Assembly: GCA_944358755.1 (NCBI GenBank)
Contig: CALVRY010000126.1
Location: forward strand, 1-9,702
DNA: 9,702 nucleotides
Source of the DNA: an uncultured Bacilli bacterium
GTDB lineage: Bacteria; Bacillota_I; Bacilli_A; RFN20; CAG-826
Reading direction: 5' to 3'
The position numbers were made by a program, and so were the translations under genes. Of this stretch, positions 1-6,735 are shown piece after piece (position 1 is the first letter of the stretch; every line of letters begins with the position of its first letter). The notes under the pieces were generated by a model, which saw only the letters and a list, made by a program, of their open reading frames with translations, searched no databases and was not told where the DNA came from.

Positions 1-1875
1 ATCAAAAAAGGAACTGTTAAAATTGGTTTTAGAGCACATAACGAAGGTGATCAAGCTGTAACATACGATGTTAAAATCCAAGTTATGACAACTCTTGCTA
101 ATAAGTATCATAACCACGATAACCAACTCGCTAACTATGTTCAAGACGACGTTAAATATGAAGGCGCAGTAATGCAAACAGCATATGACCACGTTCTTGA
201 AACAATTGAATTAGGTTCTTTAACAGTTAATCCAAATTCAAGTGCTGATTTCATTAGTGTTGATAAAGATATTAGTGAAGCAAGCAAACAATATTTGGCT
301 CAATATCCAAACGGCAACTACCTTGAAGGATATGTAATTCTTACTGAAAATGGCACAGCAAATAGTGGTATCGAACTTACAATGCCATTTATGGGATTCT
401 ATGGAGATTATGCTAAAGCTGATGCAACTGAACCATTTGAATTTGAAAAAGGTGAAAGATATAACATTTCTGAAGGCAAGACTGATGGAATGATTTATGG
501 TAGTGATATTCTCAACTATATGGGTGAAAATTCATATTCAAGAAGATATATCAATACTTCATCTATGATTGTTGGTGCAAGTTATGATGATTACCAAGCA
601 TTCAATAGAAGAGCTGGCGTTCAAGTTAACTCTACAAACCCAACAGCATTTGGCCAAGAACTTACTTATGTAAAAGAAGGTGATGAAACAACTCTTTATG
701 TAGGTAGTGATACAACTGATGTTCTTTACATCCAAGAGTTTATCTATCGTTCAATTCAAGAAGAAAGAGTTGAAATTATTGATGAAACAGGTAGAACAGT
801 TCTCTCAACTTATATGACCGATATCATCAATAACACAAGGAACTTATATAAATCACATGTCAGTAGTGCTTATATCTCTGATTACTCACTTGCTCACAGA
901 GGTTATCTCGAACTTCCATTATATACAGCAGAAGGTAACAAAATTGCTGATGGCAACTACACAATTAAATTTACCTATAACCTTGTATATGGTTCAGTTC
1001 AAGAGAAAGAATTCAACCTTGTAATTGATTCAAAAGCTCCAGCTCTTGTATCAAAAACAATTCTTGCTGATGCTAGTGGCAACAAAACACTTAGACTTAA
1101 ATTTAAAGAACTTTATATTCAAGATCCAAGTAAAGTCCACGTTAATGCTGATACTGTTAACTTTACAATGACAAATGTTAGTGATGGTTATATCATTGAT
1201 ATCCCATTAAGTGGATTAACAGAAGATAAATTATTTATCAATATTGGCGATGCAACATTCAATTCTGCTTATATTGCAATTAATATGAGTGAACTTGGAA
1301 CTGGATTAGTTCTTGAAAGTGATGCCTTAACTCCAGGTGCAACATATAGTTACACAAGAAGTAAAGAAGGTAATAGCAAAGCTAATATTTCTGAAAGATT
1401 TACAATTAGTGCTAAAGATTTCACTGGTAGCGAATTAGATCTTGGAACATATTCTGCTTATATTACTTTCGATAAGAAAGTTAATGCCGCTGTAAAAGCT
1501 TATGGAATTTCAGAAAGTGGACAAAGAATTGAACAAGAAGTTACAAAGATTGATGATACAACAGTCAAAGTAACAACAAATTATTCAACTTTTGTTGTTG
1601 AAGATAATGGTAGAGTTAACGAATCTATCTCAAGTGATGATAGTGCAACAGTATCATTTACTGAAACAGTCGAAGGTGGAAAAGTTTACATTGATAAAGT
1701 CAATGGAAATCCTGGTGAAGTTGCAACAATTTATGCAATACCTGATGACGGTTATAGAGTTGCTAGTGTAACAGTTAACGGAAACGCTATCGCTCAAGAC
1801 TTATATGGCAACTATCAATTTGTCCTTGAAGATGGCACAAATACAGTAGTTGTTACATTTGAAAAAATCGCTTAA
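1..1875 (+). CDS. Subtilase-family (S8) cell-envelope proteinase, C-terminal part (5' truncated by window)
   Basis: The frame is open from base 1 with 28 residues before the first ATG at 85, so that ATG is internal and the gene begins outside the window; 624 residues are visible. The first ~135 residues match the Fn3-like domain (fn3_5/DUF1034) that follows the catalytic domain in lactocepin and C5a peptidase: a strand pattern around KIGFRAHNEGDQAVTYDV, then the hallmark MPFMGFYGDY near visible residue 130. Next comes a long beta-rich region typical of the A/B domains of these proteinases, including an ADGNYTIKFTYNLV...VIDSKAPALVS stretch (visible ~315-345). The last ~70 residues form an InlB/Flg_new_2-type repeat (GYRVASVTVNG, then NTVVVTF). 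No LPXTG motif, sorting tail or C-terminal membrane helix is present, so the product is probably released or held non-covalently. Inferred role: cleavage of extracellular protein, feeding the downstream peptide transporter. The catalytic Asp/His/Ser cannot be checked here. The gene ends in tandem TAA TAG. Confidence 0.82.
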   Translation: MKKGTVKIGFRAHNEGDQAVTYDVKIQVMTTLANKYHNHDNQLANYVQDDVKYEGAVMQTAYDHVLETIELGSLTVNPNSSADFISVDKDISEASKQYLAQYPNGNYLEGYVILTENGTANSGIELTMPFMGFYGDYAKADATEPFEFEKGERYNISEGKTDGMIYGSDILNYMGENSYSRRYINTSSMIVGASYDDYQAFNRRAGVQVNSTNPTAFGQELTYVKEGDETTLYVGSDTTDVLYIQEFIYRSIQEERVEIIDETGRTVLSTYMTDIINNTRNLYKSHVSSAYISDYSLAHRGYLELPLYTAEGNKIADGNYTIKFTYNLVYGSVQEKEFNLVIDSKAPALVSKTILADASGNKTLRLKFKELYIQDPSKVHVNADTVNFTMTNVSDGYIIDIPLSGLTEDKLFINIGDATFNSAYIAINMSELGTGLVLESDALTPGATYSYTRSKEGNSKANISERFTISAKDFTGSELDLGTYSAYITFDKKVNAAVKAYGISESGQRIEQEVTKIDDTTVKVTTNYSTFVVEDNGRVNESISSDDSATVSFTETVEGGKVYIDKVNGNPGEVATIYAIPDDGYRVASVTVNGNAIAQDLYGNYQFVLEDGTNTVVVTFEKIA

Positions 1876-1889
1876 TAGATTTAACTAAA

Positions 1890-1920
1890 TTCTGGAGAGA
1901 CTTTACTTGTCTCTCCAGAA
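1890..1920 (+). terminator. Rho-independent terminator after the proteinase gene
   Basis: A perfect 12-bp stem, TTCTGGAGAGAC pairing with GTCTCTCCAGAA, closes a 7-base loop (TTTACTT) 14 bases after the stop codon. The T-rich tail is short and interrupted (ATTTCTAT), so the hairpin is strong but the U tract is only moderate. It separates the proteinase from the next gene. Confidence 0.8.
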
Positions 1921-1931
1921 ATTTCTATAAA
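1903..1931 (+). promoter_or_regulatory. Weak candidate sigma-A promoter for the DUF3899-like gene
   Basis: TATAAA (1926-1931) is a plausible -10 box. The hexamer 17 bases upstream (TTACTT, 1903-1908) is a poor -35 and lies in the terminator loop. It would give a leader of under 30 bases. The gene may instead be expressed by read-through of the hairpin. Confidence 0.25.
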
Positions 1932-1965
1932 AAAATTAAAAACCCTGCAAAAGTTAACTAAAAAA

Positions 1966-2460
1966 ATGAAATTTGAACATAAAAAATTTGATTTTAGAAA
2001 ATTTTTCTACCAATATGTAATTAAATTTCTTGTGTCTTTGCTCGTAGCCACAGGAATTTTTCTTTCTATATATGGTTTTAATGGATTCACTTTGATGAGT
2101 GCATTAGATGGTTGTTTTTATGCGACTATGTGTATGCTTATCGCAACATTTGGGTCGATTGCAACAAATGCAGGATTCTTCGATATCTTCGCTTATAATG
2201 GAATTCGAATTGTACGAAGGCTTCGTAGAGAAGATAAAGATGGCGGAAGTCAGTTCTATGGAACTTACGATTACACTAAGAGTAAAGAAGAAAAACGTAG
2301 AGAAAATAAACGTGTCTATCTTAGTTACTTATTAGTAGCTCTAATTTATTTTGTCCCTACAATTACTTTATATGGAATTTATCGAGTAAATTTAACGAGT
2401 ATTCAACCTGAAACCACTAATCTTTTGCAATGTCTATTAATTTTAATAAAATTAATATAA
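1966..2460 (+). CDS. Small membrane protein, DUF3899-like
   Basis: 164 residues of unknown function. A basic, aromatic N-terminus is followed by TM1 (~17-36) and TM2 (~45-66). Then comes the conserved-looking segment TNAGFFDIFAYNGIRIVRRL (67-86), a charged cytoplasmic loop rich in Lys/Arg/Glu (~86-117), and TM3 (~117-139). It ends in a short hydrophobic tail (LLQCLLILIKLI) too short for a full fourth helix. The order 'small helix pair, SNxGxFDIFxYG, basic residues' matches my recollection of DUF3899, a family of short membrane proteins in Bacilli, though this one is longer than the core domain because of the extra loop and TM3. The ATG at 1966 has no Shine-Dalgarno sequence; the 25 bases before it are almost all A with no GGAG. 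It sits between two units and has no evident functional tie to the transporter. Confidence 0.72.
   Translation: MKFEHKKFDFRKFFYQYVIKFLVSLLVATGIFLSIYGFNGFTLMSALDGCFYATMCMLIATFGSIATNAGFFDIFAYNGIRIVRRLRREDKDGGSQFYGTYDYTKSKEEKRRENKRVYLSYLLVALIYFVPTITLYGIYRVNLTSIQPETTNLLQCLLILIKLI
2435..2457 (+). repeat. AT-only perfect inverted repeat at the end of the DUF3899-like gene
   Basis: TATTAATTTT (2435-2444) and AAAATTAATA (2448-2457) are exact inverted copies around a 3-base centre. The repeat overlaps the last codons of the gene and ends 9 bases before the -35 box of the transporter promoter. It could be a weak hairpin, an operator or an AT-rich upstream element; the sequence alone does not decide. 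Confidence 0.5.
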
Positions 2461-2466
2461 ATATGA

Positions 2467-2494
2467 TTGACAAAAATTCATTATAGTTTATTAT
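2467..2494 (+). promoter_or_regulatory. Sigma-A promoter for the peptide transporter operon
   Basis: A consensus -35 TTGACA (2467-2472) and a 16-base spacer precede TATTAT (2489-2494), which is 5 of 6 to the -10 consensus. Transcription would start near 2500, giving a leader of about 35-40 bases that contains the ribosome site. It is the best promoter visible in the window and sits directly before the binding-protein gene. Confidence 0.72.
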
Positions 2495-2521
2495 TCAAAA
2501 AGCCCTTAGTGGTTACTAAAG

Positions 2522-2528
2522 AAAGGAG
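2522..2528 (+). promoter_or_regulatory. Strong ribosome binding site of the binding-protein gene
   Basis: AAAGGAG lies 9 bases before the ATG at 2538. It fixes the start, which also yields a complete lipoprotein signal peptide, and suggests high translation of the binding protein. Confidence 0.85.
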
Positions 2529-2537
2529 AAAAGATTT

Positions 2538-5500
2538 ATGAAGAAAAGAAGAGGTCTTTATGCCTTAAGTTCATTACTATTACTTGGTGGACTTGTAGGC
2601 GTCGTAAGTTGTGGAAATGATAACCCAACTCCACCTGATCCAGTTGATCCAAATCCACCTGTCGTAAAATATGTTGAAGATTTCTCTGTTACACTTTCTG
2701 GTAACGATACAATTGTTGTCGGTGAAACAGTTAACGTAGTCGCAACATCATTAACTGAAGGTGTTAATGGCATTTTTACTTACGCAGTAGAGGGCAACGC
2801 AGTAAGTATTAATGATAATGGTTTAGTTACAGGTTTAAGTGCCGGAACCGCAACAATTAAAGTCACATGTGTCAATATGAGTCCATCCTTAAGTGAGGAA
2901 CAAAGAACAAAAACAATTCAAATTACATGTGCAGGTGAAATTGCTGATGCAACTGGTGCTCAAAACTATGTTGGTTCAACATACGAAGAAAAGCTTGATA
3001 TTTTAGGAAGACTTGAAAAATACGCTGTTGATAACCATTTAACTGGTTTAACATTATTTGAAAACGGTGGTTATGTTATGTATAGCGACCGTATTGAAAA
3101 GCCAACTAATGAATATATCACAGGTTATGGACTTGGAGTTCTTTCAGAAGGAAGAATTACTAGCCCAATGTCTGCACAAGCTGAATCAAATCCAGACCAT
3201 AGAATGTATTATCATTCTTATGGTGGCGTTCAAAATAAACAAAACTTTAACTATTTAGATGATACTGGAAGTGAATCTGCTAACTTATATGGATATATTT
3301 CATCTACTTACTATGGCCAAAAACTTAATGCAACAAGAGATGGTTATGATTGGTATCCTGTTTTAGCAAAAGAAAGACCAGGAACTACAGAATTTATGCC
3401 AGAGCCATTAAATACTAATCCAGCTACTGGTCTTGCAACTATGTATAAAGTTTATGTTAAGACAGAAAAAGATGGTTTAGTTTATAACACTCTTTCAACA
3501 AAACCTGGTAGAGACAAATATAAAGCAGGCGGATCAAACCATGGTGTTAAACTTGAAGATTATGTTACATCATACATGCTTCTTTTAAACGGTAAGATTG
3601 GTCTTGCTAGAAATGCTGACTACATTTCCGATTCCAACAACGCAACACTTAAAGGTGCAAGAGCATTCTCTGATATGACTAAAAACGCTGATAATGGTGG
3701 CGATGTTGAAGAAATGAAGAAATACTTCACAAGATTGGTTGGTCTTGAAATGAATGAAGAAGAAGGTTCGTTAACTTTCACATTTAACACACCTGTAAAT
3801 CAATTTACAGCTATGTCAAACCTTTCAAGTACATTAACTTCACCAATCCCATTACAATTTATTAAAGATTTAGCTGCTGAATGTGGAGATACAAATCCAA
3901 ATACAATGTATCGTACAGCTATGAAAGATGCATATGGTACAGCTAACTCACACAATGAAACTTACACACCAGTTGATAACACACTTTCATTAAGCGCTTA
4001 TATGCTTGAAGATTGTCAAGAAGGTTTCAATGTTTATAAGAGAAACCCAGAATGGGTAGAGTTTAAATCTACTGATCCAACAATTAATTCAAGATATTCA
4101 ATTGAAGGTATTAAGATTCTTTATCTCTCTGGTGCTCAAACTGATCCTAACTTTGCATTTAACCAATTCATTAATGTCGGAAACCTTGATGCGATTTCTA
4201 TTCCAAAAGATTATATGAAACAATATGTCAATGATCGTAGGACAACAACAACTCAAGGTGATTCAACATTTAAACTTAATCTTAATACAGCAACTCAAGA
4301 TGAATGGGATGAACTCTTTAAAGCTACAAGTGGAGCTAACCCATATACTTGTAAACCATTAATGAGCAATGACAACTTTGTTAATGCATTAAGCTTTGCA
4401 ATTGATAGACAAACATATGCTCAAACAAGAGGTAGTGTTGCTTCACAAAGCTATTTTGCTCCAGCATATCTTTGGGAACCAGAAAAAGGTTTATCTTATA
4501 ACGATACTCCTCAACATGCTGCTGCAATTGCTGAATATTCTCCAGAAACAAATGGTTATGATTTCGACCTTGCTGTTCAACTTATGGACCAAGCAATTGC
4601 TGAAGAAATCAATAAAGGAAACTATTCTGGATACAATGATAGTGAAAAGATTACTATAAACTGGATGAACACAACTGATCCTCAAGAGTATGGTATCGAA
4701 TTAACTCAATACTTTGCTAAAGCATTTGCAGCAACAAATGCTGCAAAGAGAGGCTTCAAACTTACTTTTGAAAATATTCCAGGTACAACTAACTACCAAG
4801 ATGTTTACGACATCATGGAAAAAGGTACATTCGATATGGCATTTGGATCTGTTTCAGGTATGCAACTTGATCCACTCGGATTTATGGAAGTCTTGAAGAG
4901 CGATAACTCTTCTGGATTTACACTTAACTGGGGTATTGATACTTCATCAATGAAAGAAGATTACATTATCTATGATGGTATGAGATGGAGCTTTGATGGA
5001 TTATGGACAGCTGCTACAAAAGGTGCTGTTATTGAAGATGATGGCGGAGTTAACAAAGAACCTGTTAAACTTTCTCGTCCATCTAGCAGTATTACAAGTG
5101 GAAAAGTAACAGTTGGAGATAATACACAAGTTGATGCTTGGTCAATTATCTATCAATTCCAAGCAGAAGTTAACGCAAGTGGACTTTCATTTAAGGCATT
5201 TGCTGATGCTCAAAAGAAAGAAGATGAATATGTTACTGTCACTCTTAGCTATAAAGTAAAAGGTGATCAAGCAACTCACACAGCAGTATTTAATGCTAAC
5301 TATGGAGAATTATTCTTCTTTAGAGATGGCGACTTAGATGCAAATGGTGCATTCAATTATGGAGCTACAGCAAATAAGGGTGCTAGATTCCAAATCTATG
5401 TTCCAAAAGTATTAGATCAAAATTCAACATTTAATCAAATTGCTGGAAATCCAATTGATTTAACACAATGTACTGAATTAACAATGTCCATTTACGCAAC

Positions 5501-5570
5501 ATACTATATGGAAATTGATAATATTCCAGTTTCTACAACCTTAACTAGCGCAAACGTAAAAGTTATTTAA
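2538..5570 (+). CDS. Oligopeptide ABC transporter substrate-binding lipoprotein (SBP family 5) with Ig-like N-terminal domain
   Basis: 1010 residues, much longer than the usual 520-600 for OppA/DppA. Residues 1-25 form a lipoprotein signal: KKRR, a Leu-rich core, then the lipobox VVS with Cys25 as the lipidated residue. A Pro-rich spacer follows (~29-43). Residues ~46-131 form a Big_2-type Ig-like domain (VSINDNGLVTGLSAGTATIKVT); Cys111 and Cys131 at its end could pair. The SBP_bac_5 fold spans ~145-830, with typical features such as SNDNFVNALSFAIDRQTYA (610-628), DLAVQLMDQAI (677-687) and FDMAFGSVSGMQLDPLGFM (765-783). The last ~170 residues (~840-1010) are a beta-rich extension I do not recognise. 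It should capture peptides outside the membrane and deliver them to the permeases encoded downstream. It has its own promoter and a strong ribosome site, and a hairpin separates it from oppB, consistent with excess expression over the permeases. Substrate specificity cannot be read from the sequence, and a non-peptide ligand is possible. Confidence 0.88.
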   Translation: MKKRRGLYALSSLLLLGGLVGVVSCGNDNPTPPDPVDPNPPVVKYVEDFSVTLSGNDTIVVGETVNVVATSLTEGVNGIFTYAVEGNAVSINDNGLVTGLSAGTATIKVTCVNMSPSLSEEQRTKTIQITCAGEIADATGAQNYVGSTYEEKLDILGRLEKYAVDNHLTGLTLFENGGYVMYSDRIEKPTNEYITGYGLGVLSEGRITSPMSAQAESNPDHRMYYHSYGGVQNKQNFNYLDDTGSESANLYGYISSTYYGQKLNATRDGYDWYPVLAKERPGTTEFMPEPLNTNPATGLATMYKVYVKTEKDGLVYNTLSTKPGRDKYKAGGSNHGVKLEDYVTSYMLLLNGKIGLARNADYISDSNNATLKGARAFSDMTKNADNGGDVEEMKKYFTRLVGLEMNEEEGSLTFTFNTPVNQFTAMSNLSSTLTSPIPLQFIKDLAAECGDTNPNTMYRTAMKDAYGTANSHNETYTPVDNTLSLSAYMLEDCQEGFNVYKRNPEWVEFKSTDPTINSRYSIEGIKILYLSGAQTDPNFAFNQFINVGNLDAISIPKDYMKQYVNDRRTTTTQGDSTFKLNLNTATQDEWDELFKATSGANPYTCKPLMSNDNFVNALSFAIDRQTYAQTRGSVASQSYFAPAYLWEPEKGLSYNDTPQHAAAIAEYSPETNGYDFDLAVQLMDQAIAEEINKGNYSGYNDSEKITINWMNTTDPQEYGIELTQYFAKAFAATNAAKRGFKLTFENIPGTTNYQDVYDIMEKGTFDMAFGSVSGMQLDPLGFMEVLKSDNSSGFTLNWGIDTSSMKEDYIIYDGMRWSFDGLWTAATKGAVIEDDGGVNKEPVKLSRPSSSITSGKVTVGDNTQVDAWSIIYQFQAEVNASGLSFKAFADAQKKEDEYVTVTLSYKVKGDQATHTAVFNANYGELFFFRDGDLDANGAFNYGATANKGARFQIYVPKVLDQNSTFNQIAGNPIDLTQCTELTMSIYATYYMEIDNIPVSTTLTSANVKVI

Positions 5571-5586
5571 GGCCTAAAAAAACAAA

Positions 5587-5628
5587 CTAAACAGAAATTG
5601 GCGCGAAAGCGTCAATTTCTTTGTTTAG
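5587..5628 (+). terminator. Long GNRA-loop hairpin between the binding protein and permease genes (partial terminator or RNA stabiliser)
   Basis: The arm at 5587-5604 pairs with 5609-5628 over 18 base pairs with one G-U pair and a 2-base bulge. A GAAA tetraloop closed by C-G (GCGC GAAA GCGT) caps it. The lower 3' arm is T-rich (TTTCTTTGTTT), but no clean T run follows the stem. Position after the abundant binding protein and before the permeases fits an attenuating terminator or a block to 3' exonuclease that raises binding-protein mRNA. Confidence 0.75.
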
Positions 5629-5652
5629 ATAAACAATTAATTTTGTTAAAAT
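5624..5652 (+). promoter_or_regulatory. Weak candidate internal promoter before oppB
   Basis: TTTAGA (5624-5629), 17 bases, then TAAAAT (5647-5652) resembles a sigma-A promoter with a poor -35 that overlaps the foot of the hairpin. It could give the permease genes basal transcription, but AT-rich DNA makes such matches common. Confidence 0.25.
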
Positions 5653-5663
5653 ATTCGTTATAA

Positions 5664-5669
5664 GAGGGT
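5664..5669 (+). promoter_or_regulatory. Ribosome binding site of oppB
   Basis: GAGGGT lies 7 bases before the ATG at 5677. It is weaker than the site of the binding protein and supports this ATG, which places TM1 right at the N-terminus as usual for OppB. Confidence 0.6.
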
Positions 5670-5676
5670 AAAAAAG

Positions 5677-6735
5677 ATGGGAAAATATGTTATTAAAAGA
5701 TTAGTCCTCGCTCTCATTACGGCATTTCTTATTTTAAGTGTCACTTTTATGCTGATGAGACTCCTTCCTTTCCAAATTCCTGTTGGTTTCCCGGTTGATA
5801 GCTTACGTTATTTCCAAGACCAAGAAGAACAAGGATTTGTTATTAGCTTTACTCAAGAAATGGAAGGCTATGGACAATTACTTTGGACAAGTGAAGGCAC
5901 AGACTTATTTGGTGGTGGTGCTGAGCAAGTTTACTATTATCAAAAACCAATCATAGAACAATACGGAAATTGGTTAGCGAATGTTTTTACTCAATGGAAT
6001 TGGGGAACATCAACATCTATTCAAGTTAATGTTAGCGCAATTAGCATTATTGGAAATAGACTTCCTGTTTCAATGGGTATCAATATTATTTCGGTTTTAA
6101 TTAGTGTACCAGTTGGTATTGCTCTAGGAATTTGGGCAGCTTTAAAGAAAAATAAACCTACAGATCACATTATTTCTACCATTGTTATGGTATTTATTTC
6201 GGTTCCGAGTTTTATCATTATTTCTTTATTGATTAAATGGTTAGCTTATGATTTACGTGTTTTACCTTTCCAATGGCCAGATGCAACAAGTGATGGTGCA
6301 ACAAAAGCTTTAGGTTATGTAATTCCTGTTGTTTCTCTCTGTTTTGGTTCGATTTGTGGTTATTGTAGATTTACAAGAGCCGAACTCTGTGAAGTTATGA
6401 GCAGTGATTATTTACTTTTAGCTAGAACAAAAGGCTTAACAAAATCACAATGTATTACTCGTCACGCTTTAAGAAACGCTATGGTTCCAATTGTCCCATC
6501 AATTCTTGCTGAATTTATTGGAATTTTAAGCGGTTCAATGATTCTTGAAAATTTATATAACATTCCTGGTATTGGTAGTTTATTCGTTAACTCAATCAAC
6601 GCTAAGGATTACAACGTTTTGATGGTAGATATGGCTATTTTTACACTTATTAGTTTGACTGCAAGTGTATTCTTAGATATCTCCTACGGATTTATCGATC
6701 CTCGTATTAGAATGGGGGCAAAGAACAATGGCTAA
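5677..6735 (+). CDS. oppB: Oligopeptide ABC transporter permease, OppB/DppB type
   Basis: 352 residues, somewhat above the usual ~305-325. TM1 is at ~8-28 (YVIKRLVLALITAF start, then MRLLP), as in OppB N-termini. A long outer loop (~31-123) ends with the family pattern QYGNWLANVFTQWNWGTS and then IGNRLPVSMGI leading into TM2. Further helices lie at ~130-153, 165-190, 212-230, 270-290 and 315-338. The EAA loop that contacts the ATPase is clear at 244-273 (DYLLLARTKGL..., then HALRNAMVPIV). The C-terminal YGFIDPRIRMG is the usual OppB ending. The enlargement lies in the first outer loop, at ~37-88. It should form the membrane channel together with the OppC-type subunit, whose gene it overlaps by 8 bases, so the two are probably translationally coupled. 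Confidence 0.9.
   Translation: MGKYVIKRLVLALITAFLILSVTFMLMRLLPFQIPVGFPVDSLRYFQDQEEQGFVISFTQEMEGYGQLLWTSEGTDLFGGGAEQVYYYQKPIIEQYGNWLANVFTQWNWGTSTSIQVNVSAISIIGNRLPVSMGINIISVLISVPVGIALGIWAALKKNKPTDHIISTIVMVFISVPSFIIISLLIKWLAYDLRVLPFQWPDATSDGATKALGYVIPVVSLCFGSICGYCRFTRAELCEVMSSDYLLLARTKGLTKSQCITRHALRNAMVPIVPSILAEFIGILSGSMILENLYNIPGIGSLFVNSINAKDYNVLMVDMAIFTLISLTASVFLDISYGFIDPRIRMGAKNNG

Noticed and set aside
2108..2335. 75-codon frame inside the DUF3899-like gene
   Set aside because: It lies in another frame of a clear membrane-protein gene and lacks its own ribosome site or recognisable content.
2412..2514. 9-base inverted pair AACCACTAA (2412-2420) and TTAGTGGTT (2506-2514) flanking the operon promoter
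   Set aside because: The arms are 85 bases apart and a match of this size is not surprising over this span; no further support for looping or regulation.
4396..4896. Small plus- and minus-strand frames inside the binding-protein gene
   Set aside because: They are shadows of the 1010-residue frame, with compositions typical of shifted reading.
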